Positions 28,836-38,860 are shown, numbered from the stretch's first letter. The stretch: 50,024 bases of DNA from Synechococcaceae cyanobacterium SM2_3_2 (GCA_012031565.1 JAAUUM010000005.1:1-50024); one strand, 5' to 3'. Notes: a model not told the origin generated them from the letters alone. Program-made: numbers and translations.

Positions 28836-29609
28836 ATGCTTGACCTGTTCTGGGCCGAACTCGAACGCAAATGGATCGAGTTTATTCGCTATCCCGTGGA
28901 AGCCTTGGGGGCGATCTTTGTCACCACTTCATTCTTCTATGCCCTGTTTCTGGGGGCGCAATATATGGCGGGGCCAACCTCCCAATTTGGCGAACGGCAG
29001 GATGCGGTGGTGATTGGGTACGTGTTGTGGACGTTGGTGATCTTTATCGTCAATGACGTGGGCATCAATCTTCAGGTGGAAGCTCAAACGGGAACGTTAG
29101 AACAAGTGCTGCTCTCCCCCTACAGTGCGCCCCGCATCTTTGTGGCCCGAGCCTTGGCCAGTCTCACCCTGCGCCTTACCCTGATCTCGACCATTCTGGG
29201 GGTGATCCTGCTGCTGACGGGATCCCGGCTGTCTTTTCCACCTACCTTGGTCTTGCCCCTGCTGAGCGTGATCTTGGGGGCCTATGGAATTTCTTTTTTG
29301 GCGGGATCCCTGGCTCTCTTGTTTAAGCGGATCCAGCAGCTCTTGGGGATTATGCAATTTGGCTTGTTATTTTTGTTGGCGGTGCCCGCCGAAGAATGGC
29401 AAGGGGGAATGGCGGTGGTGGGCCAACTGTTGCCGATGGTGGGGGGGGCAGGCTTGTTGCGAGATCTGATGGCCCGGGGGCAAGGACTGGCTGTGTTGCC
29501 CTGGCTGGGATCCCTGGCGGTGGGGGCCGGTTATTTTGCGCTGGGCTTACTGGCTTTCAAGTGGGCGGTTGATCAGGCGAAATCGAAAGGGAACCTCAGC
29601 AGCTATTGA
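28836..29609 (+). CDS. ABC-2 type transporter permease
   Basis: Six-TM pattern; NLQVEAQTGTLEQVLLSPYSAPRIFVARALASL. Confidence 0.8.
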   Translation: MLDLFWAELERKWIEFIRYPVEALGAIFVTTSFFYALFLGAQYMAGPTSQFGERQDAVVIGYVLWTLVIFIVNDVGINLQVEAQTGTLEQVLLSPYSAPRIFVARALASLTLRLTLISTILGVILLLTGSRLSFPPTLVLPLLSVILGAYGISFLAGSLALLFKRIQQLLGIMQFGLLFLLAVPAEEWQGGMAVVGQLLPMVGGAGLLRDLMARGQGLAVLPWLGSLAVGAGYFALGLLAFKWAVDQAKSKGNLSSY

Positions 29610-29633
29610 GATAGTCCAGCTCAAGAAAGTGCT

Positions 29634-30149
29634 TTAGAACCCACCACCTAACATACCACCCAACAGATTTAGCAGCGGCGGTAAGAGCAACAATGCTGCA
29701 ACCCCCAGAGAGGTCAAGGCAGCCACCAAAACCGCTCCTGCGGCACAATCCTTGGCAATCTTGGCCAACAGATGAAACTCTTGACCCACCGTCAGATCCA
29801 CCACCGCTTCTAGCGCCGTATTCAACAATTCCAAAGACAGTACCAGTCCACAAGTTAGGCCAATCAGGACGATCTCCACCGCAGAACACCCTAAACCTAA
29901 GCTCAACCCCAAGGCCAGCACCGTCATGACCAGATGGATGCGAAAATTGCGCTGGGTCTGACAGGCGTAGAGGATCCCCAGTCCGGCATATTGGCAGCTC
30001 TTGAGCAGATTGGGGGCGACTTGCCAGGATACAGGACGTTGAATGGGCTGAGGGGATGCCATTTTCTTGAACATCCGCCGTAACCGGATCCCTTGCCGAT
30101 GGGGTGAGGTAGTAGGCCACGTCATCTGCCGAAAGGAACTAGATGCCAT
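29634..30149 (-). CDS. dgkA: Diacylglycerol kinase family protein
   Basis: LKSCQYAGLGILYACQTQRNFRIHLVM, LSLELLNTALEAVVDLTVGQEFHLLAKIAKDCAAGAVLVAAL. Confidence 0.9.
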   Translation of the reverse strand: MASSSFRQMTWPTTSPHRQGIRLRRMFKKMASPQPIQRPVSWQVAPNLLKSCQYAGLGILYACQTQRNFRIHLVMTVLALGLSLGLGCSAVEIVLIGLTCGLVLSLELLNTALEAVVDLTVGQEFHLLAKIAKDCAAGAVLVAALTSLGVAALLLLPPLLNLLGGMLGGGF

Positions 30150-30630
30150 GATGGGCCTCCTGGGGCAAGTGAATCAGTTGGAGCATCTGGCGCTGCTGCT
30201 GCAACATCCGCTGCAAGGCGAAGTCATCGGGATGATCCCAGCCCAAGAGATGAAGCAGCCCATGACAGGCCAGCCATGCTAGTTCATCCGAGAGTCGGTG
30301 GCCATGCACAGCCGCCTGCACCCGAGCAGTGGGCACCGAAATGACGATATCCCCCAGCAGTCCAGCGATCGGTAACTCGCGGATCCCGGCGGGCAGCAAG
30401 GTCTCTTGGGCGGCAAACGCCAACACATCGGTGGGGGCATCGACCTGGCGAAACTGGCGGTTGAGAGTCTGAACTTGCTCGTCGGTGGTGAGGCAAAGAC
30501 TCAGCTCACAGGGAAACTTGACCTGCAAATAGTCCAACCACACCTCAAACCACTCTTGCCAAGTGGCTTCCTCGATAGGGCTGGGAATATCCAGTTGCAG
30601 ATAGAGATCGATCACAGTTGCGCCTACCAC
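30139..30630 (-). CDS. ybeY: Endoribonuclease YbeY
   Basis: LNRQFRQVDAPTDVLAFA, LLGDIVISV, HGLLHLLGWDH zinc-binding motif. Confidence 0.92.
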   Translation of the reverse strand: MVGATVIDLYLQLDIPSPIEEATWQEWFEVWLDYLQVKFPCELSLCLTTDEQVQTLNRQFRQVDAPTDVLAFAAQETLLPAGIRELPIAGLLGDIVISVPTARVQAAVHGHRLSDELAWLACHGLLHLLGWDHPDDFALQRMLQQQRQMLQLIHLPQEAHHGI

Positions 30631-30733
30631 TACTCACACCTACGCGGGAAGGCTTAGCCAGGACTAGCGTAGCCAGTGGGATCGTATTCGGCAAGAGAAG
30701 CAGCCCCTAGTTGATCTCAGGGATCCCTGAGTT

Positions 30734-30777
30734 CCTTTTTTACTCCTTTTTTATTCATTTTTTATTCCTTTTTTATT
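30734..30777. repeat. 11-bp phased T6-tract tandem repeat, 4 copies
   Basis: CCTTTTTTACT CCTTTTTTATT CATTTTTTATT CCTTTTTTATT. Confidence 0.95.
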
Positions 30778-30848
30778 CATTTGGTTTCAACCATTTGGCT
30801 CTCCGGGTTGCTTGATGATCTGTATAAGTCTGTACAAGAGTGTCTTGG

Positions 30849-33383
30849 TTAAGATCTCTGCATCAGCCGCTTCACTGTGGCCAGTAGGGTGTCGTCATTG
30901 TAGGGCTTGCCCAAATAAGCATTGACATTGAGGGCATCAGCTTTGCGACGGTGTTGATCGCTGGTGCGAGAGGTGAGAAAAACCACCGGGATCCCGCTCC
31001 ATTGGGGATGATTGCGGATCCGGGTCAAGAGTTCTAGCCCATTGAGGCGAGGCATATCCAGATCTGTCAGAACTAGATTGATCTGAGTGGCCTGCTTTTC
31101 TAGCTGATCGAGGGCTTCTTGACCGTCTCGACAGGGGATGACCTGATAGCCCGCTTCGGTCAAAAGACTTTGCGCCAGTTGTCGAGCTGAGACAGAATCT
31201 TCGGCAATCAAGACAGTGGGTGGCTGGATAGGTCGGGATCCCTGCCTGGGTTCAAATCTGGCTTGAGATACCGGGTATTGAGTCAAACGGCGAGTCAGCA
31301 ACACTGGCACAGCATCGCCCGAAGGGGTCAGGGTGGCACCGGCCCAATAATCTGGCACCGAGATCAGATCCGTCAAAGGCTTGACAACATATTGCTTGGG
31401 ATCCAAGACCTCATCCACAGGTAAAGCCAGCGGTTGTTCCTGAGGCCCCGCCACAATCAGCAAAGCGGTTGCCGCACTTGGCCCACCGGGATCCACCCCT
31501 AAATGCAGCCAGCGGGTTAGCGATTCAACAGCTTGCCCCTGCCAGAGATAGGTCTGAGTGGCAGGATCTGGGCTGACAACCGGGCGCACCACCTCCAAAA
31601 TGTCCTCCCGCAGGATCCCTAGCCATTGGCCGCGATGCCGCACCACCATCACCGAGAGGAGATTGACCCCCAGCGGTAGTCTGAGCGTAAAGGTTGTCCC
31701 ATGACCGGGCTGAGTCTGGACACTGATCCGTCCCCCCAGAGCCAGAACTTCGGTTTTGACCACATCCAAGCCGACACCGCGACCCGAGATTTGAGAAACC
31801 CGCTCGGCGGTCGAAAAGCCTGAGGCAAACAAAAACTCAAGGATCTCTTGCTCCGTTAGGGCTGCCTGGGGCTGTTGGGTCAGGCTTCGTTCGTGGGCTT
31901 TGGTATAAATCCGATCCAGATCGATCCCCCGCCCATCATCCGTGACGCTGATCAGCACTTGGTTGCCCTCCAACTGTGCCGAAAGGGTGATCTGCCCCTG
32001 CGGGGGTTTGCCAACGGCAGTCCGTTCCTCCGACGATTCGAGACCGTGGTCAAACGCATTGTTGATCAGATGGGTGAGGGGTGGGCGCAAGTCTCCCAAC
32101 AGGATCCGATCTAGCAGCAGCTCTCCTCCTGTCACCTGAAAGTGGACTGGCTTGTCAAATCGCTGACTCATGCGCTCAAGACGGGCCTCAAACGGATCCG
32201 CTAGATTTTTGAAAGGGATCAGACGGGCTTGGGTGGAGGTGCGATAGACCAGATCCAAATCTCGGCGCAGGCCCACCAGATTGCGAGAAAACTGGCGGTT
32301 GAGCAGGGCTAGATCCTCACTGCTTTCTTTGACTTGGGCAAACAACTCCTGATAAAGCTGCAAACTTTCGTGCAGGTCAGTAAAACGATCCAGTTGCAGC
32401 GGATCAAAGTCCTCTTGATCGGGGCTGCGATATTGTAAGGCCATCTGTTCATAGAGTTCTTCTAACCGCTCCCGCACTGGGTCAAAGTCGATCACCAAGG
32501 TTTTCAATCGCTTGATGGTGGTGGTGAGCTGATCCCGCTGCCCCAATAACCGCTCCAAGAAAAGTAGGGTATCGCTGCCACTATTGGCCAAAGTCTCCAA
32601 AATATCCAGCGGCAAACGCACCAGAGCGGATCCTTCCTCCAGTGGAGCAGAGATGCTGGGATCCAGGTCTGGGGTTGATTCTGAAGATTCCTGCGGGGCA
32701 ATTTCTGGGCTTTGGATACCCCGTAATGACTGGATCCACTGATCCTTTTCGGCCCGAATCTGCTGGATCACCGTTTGCACCTGCTCTACCGACAGGGGGG
32801 TGGCGGGATCCTGGAGGGGTTTGACCGCCTGCCGTAACCAGGGCAAGCTCAGCTCTTCCCCAATCAGGAGGCACTGTTCTGCCAATTCTGCCTGGGCTAA
32901 CTCTCTTGGGGCTAAAGGATCCTGGATCCGGGCTTCGGCAATTTGCAGACAGTCTTCGAGGGTGTTTTCCAGGGCCGCTTGCAATTCGGCCTCAGGGGAG
33001 GCGGTGGGGGCTGCCAGCAAAATCTGATCCAACTCCGTCAGTAAATCGGGGCTGACGGTCATATCCGGCTCGCCCACATTGTCCAGCAACCAAGCCAGCT
33101 CTTTGATGGCAGGGGGTAATAGGACTTCAGCCGCCGGGATCTGGGTTTGGATCAGCCGCTCCAGCACATCTTCGAGACGGTGAGAAAGCTGTTGGAGGGT
33201 ATCGATCCCAAAGGTGGCGGCCCCTCCTTTGAGACTGTGGGCCGCCCGCATCAGAGCCGGATAATCTCGCTGTGGCTGACGGATCCCGGCCTGTAACAGG
33301 GCCAAATGCTGGGGGGCTTCCTCTTCCAGAAACATCTGGCGGGCCGCCTGCATCGAAGCCATTCGCGTCGCCGAAAGGGTCAT
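30849..33383 (-). CDS. Hybrid CheA-type histidine kinase (PixL/PilL-like) with C-terminal receiver
   Basis: Hpt LMRAAHSLKGGAATFG; N box LTHLINNAFDHGLE; GRGVGLDVVKTEVLALGGRISVQTQPGHGTTFTLRLPL; receiver VLIAEDSVSARQ...LVLTDLDMPRLNG. Confidence 0.92.
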   Translation of the reverse strand: MTLSATRMASMQAARQMFLEEEAPQHLALLQAGIRQPQRDYPALMRAAHSLKGGAATFGIDTLQQLSHRLEDVLERLIQTQIPAAEVLLPPAIKELAWLLDNVGEPDMTVSPDLLTELDQILLAAPTASPEAELQAALENTLEDCLQIAEARIQDPLAPRELAQAELAEQCLLIGEELSLPWLRQAVKPLQDPATPLSVEQVQTVIQQIRAEKDQWIQSLRGIQSPEIAPQESSESTPDLDPSISAPLEEGSALVRLPLDILETLANSGSDTLLFLERLLGQRDQLTTTIKRLKTLVIDFDPVRERLEELYEQMALQYRSPDQEDFDPLQLDRFTDLHESLQLYQELFAQVKESSEDLALLNRQFSRNLVGLRRDLDLVYRTSTQARLIPFKNLADPFEARLERMSQRFDKPVHFQVTGGELLLDRILLGDLRPPLTHLINNAFDHGLESSEERTAVGKPPQGQITLSAQLEGNQVLISVTDDGRGIDLDRIYTKAHERSLTQQPQAALTEQEILEFLFASGFSTAERVSQISGRGVGLDVVKTEVLALGGRISVQTQPGHGTTFTLRLPLGVNLLSVMVVRHRGQWLGILREDILEVVRPVVSPDPATQTYLWQGQAVESLTRWLHLGVDPGGPSAATALLIVAGPQEQPLALPVDEVLDPKQYVVKPLTDLISVPDYWAGATLTPSGDAVPVLLTRRLTQYPVSQARFEPRQGSRPIQPPTVLIAEDSVSARQLAQSLLTEAGYQVIPCRDGQEALDQLEKQATQINLVLTDLDMPRLNGLELLTRIRNHPQWSGIPVVFLTSRTSDQHRRKADALNVNAYLGKPYNDDTLLATVKRLMQRS

Positions 33384-36160
33384 GCCTGCTCCTCCTGAAA
33401 ATAGGGATCCTGATGGGTGCCGCTCTCCGGGTCTGAGCCCTCAACCACTGCGCCATTGGGTGAGCTAAGGGGGCCAAGGGGATCCTCTGACCGCAGCCGG
33501 AAGCGCAACACCGAGGCTTGCAATTGATGGACTTCGGCCAATAGCTCCCGCAGGGCATTGACCACATCTTGGGATTGTTGGGAGGTGCGGGAGGCAATGC
33601 GGCTGACATGATCGATGGTGGTGGCCACCTGAGCTGAACGAAATTGATGGGCCTCGGTTTGTTCAGCAATGGTCTGTTGATAGGTGTCAATCTGTTCGGC
33701 AAGATGGGCCAAGTCCGTCAGGATCCCGGCGGTTTGTTGCACCAACTGCGTCCCTTCGGCTACGGCCCCAATGCTGTCCTCCATCGCCTGGGCCACCTCG
33801 GCGGTATCCTCTTGGATCCGGTGGGTGAGCCGCTGAATCTGGCTAAACTCAGTTCGGATCAGCCGCGACAGCTCCACAATCTCATCGGCAATTTGACGAA
33901 ACCCTTGGCCCTGCGCGCCTGCTCGATCCGCCTCTAGCACCGCATTAAAGGCCAGCAAACTGGTGCGGTTACTGATCTCTTGGATGATCGCCACCACGGT
34001 GTTGATCTCTTGACTGGATCCCACCAAATGTTTGACCCGCTTGGAGGTTTTGCCAACGGCGGAGCGCAATTGCTCATAGAGGGTAACGGTGTTGTACATG
34101 GCCTGAGTGCCCGATTGGGCTGCTTGGGCCGATTGCTGAGCAATGGCGGCGGCTTCGCTGGCGGTGCCGCTGATCTGCTGGATCGCATCGCTGCTCTCTA
34201 GGCTGAGCTGGCGGGAGTGCTGGAGCTGGCTGGCCTGAGCTTGGGATCCCTCTGCCAACCGGGTGACCACCGCTTCGGAGTGATGGGCCAAACTGTTGAC
34301 CCGATCCGATGTGGCCCGAACACTGGCCACCAACTGGCTAAGGTTATCGAGGGTGACATTGAAGGCATCCCCCACAAAGCCCACCTCGCCGCTGCTGACA
34401 GGGGCACGTCGAGTTAGATCGCCATCCCGCGCCCCTTCGATCTCCATCAGGAGGGTCATCACATCCTGCTGGAGGTGCTCACGCCCCCGCCGTTGTTCTT
34501 CTTCTTGCTGTTGCAGCGTCAGCATACTGGACTGGATCTGGCCCGCCATCGCATTCATCTCAGTGGCTAGGATGCCTAGCTCGTCTTGACTGAGGGGATC
34601 CTCTAGCCGCTGGTCAAAGAATCCATCCCCCAATCGCTGAGCAAAGGTGGCCAGTTTCCGAATCGGACGACTAAAGGCCCCCGCTAACGGCACCGCCACC
34701 AGAGCCGCCAACACCAAAATTCCGCCGCCAATGCTGTAGCCCACCGCCTGCTGCTGGCGCAAGATACTGATCAGATCCCGTTCAGGCCGACCCACCATCA
34801 ACATTCCAACGGGATCCCCTTGATGATTTCTCAGGGTGCTGGCTTGGACGAGATAGTTGGTGCCCAGCAAATTGACGGTGGCCGATAGCTCGCTGGTGTC
34901 TGAGTCGGGATCCAATAGGTTTTGGCTGAGGGAGGTCGGAGCAAATGTCCCCACCGCCCGCCGCTGACCACTGGGATCCGGCAATGTGGTAGCCACCATA
35001 TGATCTTGGGCAAAAATGGCAACCAGCGGAGCCTCGTAGTTGTAGCGCACGACGTCCACCATGGCACTGTTGCGGTTGAGGAGAGCGGCCACAATAGCCG
35101 TTCCCACCGGTTCTTCCCCTGATAAGATCGGCTGCACCGTGATCGCCACCAGCCCCATTTGCCCATCTTCGGTTTCTGCTCCAATCGGTGACGAGCCTGA
35201 CAATGGGATGGCCGCCTGCTCCGTCAACCCCAATTTAGCCAGATCCGCTCCCCCCAGAAGCTCCATGCCAGTCAAGGTTTCGCCCGAGGCTAGGGCCGCT
35301 GCAACGATGGGAATGGTGCTTAAGTCCGCCCCCAATGGGAGATTTATCTCCTCGATAGGATAGCCATCTGTATCGGCCCCACCATCCGGGTTGAGGATCG
35401 GCTCGTGATAGCGGTCTTGATTGTCCTCAAAGGCGACCAGGACTTGCTCCACCACTTGACCACGGGGATCCGTCAAGAGGCGGACATTTTTGACCAATTC
35501 GATAAAGCCATTCTCCCCAGCCGCCAGTGATTGGCGAGTAAAGGTATCAATCCTCTGGCGAGCAATGCCTTCCAGATCACGGGGATCCGCTTCTAGAGCT
35601 TCAACCAGACCGACAAAGGTTTGTGCTTGGGTCGCAGTTTCCCCCTGAGTCCAACTGACGTATTCGACTTCGAGGCTGACATAAGCCTGTTGGAGAGATT
35701 CTTCCAGCTTTTCGCTGGCGATCCCTTGGGTGAGCTGCACCATGACCTGGGTTAGCACCAAGATCGGCACCGAGGCCCCAGCCACCAGCAAGGCAGTCAG
35801 CTTGTAGCGCAAACTCAGGTTTGACCAACGGGATAGGATCCCTGACTGGGGTAAGGAGACAAGGGTGTGAGCCTTGGCATCCTGGCTCTTTGGGGGGTTC
35901 GTTGCCGGGTGCTCTGCGGGGTGGGGGATGGACTGAGCAACGGTTCCTGCTTTGGGTTTGGGGTGGTCACCTGGGATCGTTTCTAGGGTTTGAGCCGCCA
36001 TCGTGCCATAGGATCCAGCTGGATCCTGCTCGATCACCCCTTGCAGTAGCTCCTGTGCGTCCTGATACTGCTGACGGCTGATCAGTTCTGTAGCCTGAAA
36101 AATCTGATCAAGCAGAGCCTCTTCATTGAGCGGGGTGGGGGGGGGTGAGACAGAAGGCAT
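33380..36160 (-). CDS. Methyl-accepting chemotaxis protein
   Basis: Two TM regions, HAMP-like FSRPIRKLATFAQRLGDG, signalling tip IQEISNRTSLLAFNAVLEADRAGAQGQGFRQIADEIVELSRL; 4-bp overlap with cheA. Confidence 0.92.
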   Translation of the reverse strand: MPSVSPPPTPLNEEALLDQIFQATELISRQQYQDAQELLQGVIEQDPAGSYGTMAAQTLETIPGDHPKPKAGTVAQSIPHPAEHPATNPPKSQDAKAHTLVSLPQSGILSRWSNLSLRYKLTALLVAGASVPILVLTQVMVQLTQGIASEKLEESLQQAYVSLEVEYVSWTQGETATQAQTFVGLVEALEADPRDLEGIARQRIDTFTRQSLAAGENGFIELVKNVRLLTDPRGQVVEQVLVAFEDNQDRYHEPILNPDGGADTDGYPIEEINLPLGADLSTIPIVAAALASGETLTGMELLGGADLAKLGLTEQAAIPLSGSSPIGAETEDGQMGLVAITVQPILSGEEPVGTAIVAALLNRNSAMVDVVRYNYEAPLVAIFAQDHMVATTLPDPSGQRRAVGTFAPTSLSQNLLDPDSDTSELSATVNLLGTNYLVQASTLRNHQGDPVGMLMVGRPERDLISILRQQQAVGYSIGGGILVLAALVAVPLAGAFSRPIRKLATFAQRLGDGFFDQRLEDPLSQDELGILATEMNAMAGQIQSSMLTLQQQEEEQRRGREHLQQDVMTLLMEIEGARDGDLTRRAPVSSGEVGFVGDAFNVTLDNLSQLVASVRATSDRVNSLAHHSEAVVTRLAEGSQAQASQLQHSRQLSLESSDAIQQISGTASEAAAIAQQSAQAAQSGTQAMYNTVTLYEQLRSAVGKTSKRVKHLVGSSQEINTVVAIIQEISNRTSLLAFNAVLEADRAGAQGQGFRQIADEIVELSRLIRTEFSQIQRLTHRIQEDTAEVAQAMEDSIGAVAEGTQLVQQTAGILTDLAHLAEQIDTYQQTIAEQTEAHQFRSAQVATTIDHVSRIASRTSQQSQDVVNALRELLAEVHQLQASVLRFRLRSEDPLGPLSSPNGAVVEGSDPESGTHQDPYFQEEQA

Positions 36161-36230
36161 GATTCGGATCCTGGATGAAAGTTTAAGATTGCAAAAAAGT
36201 GTTAAGTCGCTAGTGATCTGTGGCTTTTAT

Positions 36231-36285
36231 AACTAATGAATAACTAGTGAACAACTAATGAACAACTAATGAACAACTAATGAAC
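36231..36285. repeat. 11-bp tandem repeat, about 5 copies, abutting the cheW stop
   Basis: AACTAATGAAT/AACTAGTGAAC/AACTAATGAAC/AACTAATGAAC/AACTAATGAAC. Confidence 0.93.
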
Positions 36286-36854
36286 TAATGATCAATTTGC
36301 TCAATCAGGGGATCCAACTGCTGGATCCAACGACAACAAAAATCCAAATCTAGGATCAATTGATTGCTTTTGAGAGCAGAATTGGGATCCTCTGCAAACG
36401 TCGATGGGATCCAAGCTGGGAAGAGGGCATGATGACGAAAGTGGGATGAGATGGGCTTGATCTGCTGAGGAGATATCCGCACAATGGTTTCTCGTTCATG
36501 AATCAATAACACCCAAGGCAGAGATCCCTGAATCACCAATCCCTCCTGATAGGGCAATAATTGGAGTGAAAATTGGGCATCCCAACGTTTGAACAGTGCC
36601 CCTAGATCCACCGCCCACAAAAACTGTCCCCGCCACAGCAGGATCCCGGTACAAACCGAAGAGATTCCTGGCACTTTTGTGATGGGAAATTGAGCCAGTG
36701 GAATTGCTTCTCGGACTCGGTGTTGCTCCACTGCAATGCGAACTTGGGATCCCAATCGAAAACCGACGAAAGACTGGGTAGGAGCTTGGGTTGCCTGAGG
36801 TGGGGAAACCTGGTTGGGCTGAACTTGAGGATAGGTCGTCGCTAATTCAGACAT
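36285..36854 (-). CDS. CheW-like chemotaxis protein
   Basis: FVGFRLGSQVRIAVEQHRVREAIPL...ICTGILLWRGQFLWAVDLGALF-like CheW core; operon context. Confidence 0.82.
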   Translation of the reverse strand: MSELATTYPQVQPNQVSPPQATQAPTQSFVGFRLGSQVRIAVEQHRVREAIPLAQFPITKVPGISSVCTGILLWRGQFLWAVDLGALFKRWDAQFSLQLLPYQEGLVIQGSLPWVLLIHERETIVRISPQQIKPISSHFRHHALFPAWIPSTFAEDPNSALKSNQLILDLDFCCRWIQQLDPLIEQIDH

Positions 36855-37230
36855 ATTTTTTTACCGTTTCCAAAAGCTGCATGGGAGTGAAGGGCTTGGT
36901 CACATAGTCATTTCCCCCCTGCCGCAAAGCCCAAAATCGGTCGGTATCTTTATCTTTAGAGCTACAAAAAATAACTGGAGTCTCTGCAAACCTTTCAGAG
37001 GCCCGAATCTTGCGACATAAATTCAGTCCACTGTCCCCCGGCAAGATGATATCTAAAATAATTGCCCCTGGCTTGTGAGCAGGATCCTGAAGATAAACCC
37101 ATGCGGCCTCTGCTGTCTCAAAAGCCACCACCTCATAGCCCGCTCGCTTCAGCAGTCCCACCATCATCTTTTGATCGAAGGAAACATCCTCCACCAACAT
37201 CAGAATTTTGGTTTGAATCGAGGTTTGCAT
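36847..37230 (-). CDS. Response regulator receiver (CheY/PilG-like)
   Basis: ILMLVEDVSFD, GAIILDIILPGDSGLNLC, CSSKD, YVTKPF. Confidence 0.9.
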   Translation of the reverse strand: MQTSIQTKILMLVEDVSFDQKMMVGLLKRAGYEVVAFETAEAAWVYLQDPAHKPGAIILDIILPGDSGLNLCRKIRASERFAETPVIFCSSKDKDTDRFWALRQGGNDYVTKPFTPMQLLETVKKYV

Positions 37231-37325
37231 ACTGTCTCCTGGTGGCGAAGCATCCTAATCTAATGATATTGGTTATCAGTCCATCCTCAACATAATCTTG
37301 AAACTAAGAAGGTGGCAGCAGATCT

Positions 37326-38465
37326 TTATGGGCATCTAGATTGAGCCAATAACCGCTTCACACATTCATGCAACTCGGTCGGTTCAATCGGCTTGGTCAT
37401 GTAGTCTTTAACCCCCAACAATTTTGCCCTTAGCTTATCAAAAAGACCATCTTTTCCAGTCAAAAAAGCAATTGGAATCGCCCGAATAACATGATTTTGC
37501 CGAATCATTCGACAAAGCTCATAGCCATTTAATTCCGGCATTAAAATATCCAAAAGCACCAAATCAGGTTGATAGTCTTCTAGGTAGGCCAAAGCCTTGA
37601 GGGGATCCTGAAGGCTAACAACTCGATACCCTTCCGGCGTAAGAATATCCGAGATGCTTTGGGCAACGGCTTTACTATCGTCAATACAACAAATGGTTGC
37701 CACCGCAGTTTCTGCCGTTGGACTAGACGGCTGGCCTAGTTCGACCCATCCCGCCTGCATCAGGGCCACCAAGCTCTGAGCCGCCACTGTGGGAGCTAAA
37801 CCTGCATTTGCCGCCAGCCGATAAACCGTGGATCCCTCCTGTAATAGGCGACCCCAGCGGGTGATCTGGGTCAGTTCGAGCTTATGGATGGGCTGAGTGG
37901 GATCCGCCCCCTGCCAAAAGTCCACCAGATCTGACAGACGGCTGGGATCCACCCGCAATCGACTAAAGGGGCTGGGGATCCAATGCCGTAGCTCCTGCCA
38001 AACCTTGACTCGCTGCTTGGTCAATTGGTTTAATTTGGCCACCGAAGCCTCTACCAAAATCGGCGATAGCGAGATGGTGTCCTTATTCCTCCGAGCCGGT
38101 TTGGCCTGCTCTTGGCGCACTACTAAGCAATGGCAGTAGGCTTCTTGGGCCAATTTCAGCAACAGCTCTCGCCCAGTCCGCAACCCCAACGTCGGCCCCG
38201 CAAACATCAGCTGATAAATAAACTGATAATCTTCTCCACAGGCCAACTGCTGCGGCCATTGATCCACCTGGATCCCAAATAATGGCAGCAAGCACTGCAA
38301 CCGTTCTAGATGATAGCCCTGCTCCACATGGCTAGCGGTGGCATAAAAAAGCTGACGATTATCGGTGCTGACCATTACCTGCCAAGTCAACCCTGTCTCC
38401 ACCGGATCCACCAGATCAAACGTTGCCGATGTTTGCTCTACTGATGACACCATGGCGGGATCCAT
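37326..38465 (-). CDS. Response regulator with PatA/PixG-type N-terminal domain
   Basis: C-terminal receiver CCIDDSKAVAQ...DLVLLDILMPELNGYELCRMIRQ...MTKPIEPTEL; same operon position as 3545..4735. Confidence 0.85.
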   Translation of the reverse strand: MDPAMVSSVEQTSATFDLVDPVETGLTWQVMVSTDNRQLFYATASHVEQGYHLERLQCLLPLFGIQVDQWPQQLACGEDYQFIYQLMFAGPTLGLRTGRELLLKLAQEAYCHCLVVRQEQAKPARRNKDTISLSPILVEASVAKLNQLTKQRVKVWQELRHWIPSPFSRLRVDPSRLSDLVDFWQGADPTQPIHKLELTQITRWGRLLQEGSTVYRLAANAGLAPTVAAQSLVALMQAGWVELGQPSSPTAETAVATICCIDDSKAVAQSISDILTPEGYRVVSLQDPLKALAYLEDYQPDLVLLDILMPELNGYELCRMIRQNHVIRAIPIAFLTGKDGLFDKLRAKLLGVKDYMTKPIEPTELHECVKRLLAQSRCP

Positions 38466-38652
38466 CCTGCTTGAGTCCAGTTTGTTCTGAGCCTGCGTCC
38501 AGTTCTACCCACTAGAGCAGCACCCTGCACAAGTGCGTATCAGGGAACCTAACCTGTACACTTCTTAACTTTACACACTGCTCTCCGTAATGCCATGTAA
38601 ACAGCAACACATTTGCCGTGACGAAAGCACCTTTCTTGGATATCCCCTCATT

Positions 38653-38708
38653 CTCTCTAGGCCAAATTCTCTAGGCCAAATTCTCTAGGCCAAATTCTCT
38701 AGGCCAAA
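38653..38708. repeat. 14-bp tandem repeat, 4 copies
   Basis: (C/T)TCTCTAGGCCAAA x4. Confidence 0.95.
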
Positions 38709-38860
38709 CTAGGATTCTCAGCTCGATACACCTCCCTATGAGCTGATAGCTCAGTTAGTGACCCGTAGGATCCCCTCTACCCCAGGCTTAGTTAGGGTAC
38801 TTAACAACGAACAACCTGTGACAGTTGGCCGTTTCTCACCTCCAGAACCTATAGGAACTT

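Noticed and set aside
38720-38770. tRNA-like string GCTGATAGCTCAGTTAGTGACC
   Set aside because: No matching acceptor, anticodon or T-arm (GGTTCGAATC) follows; only a local hairpin GAGCTGATAGCTC.
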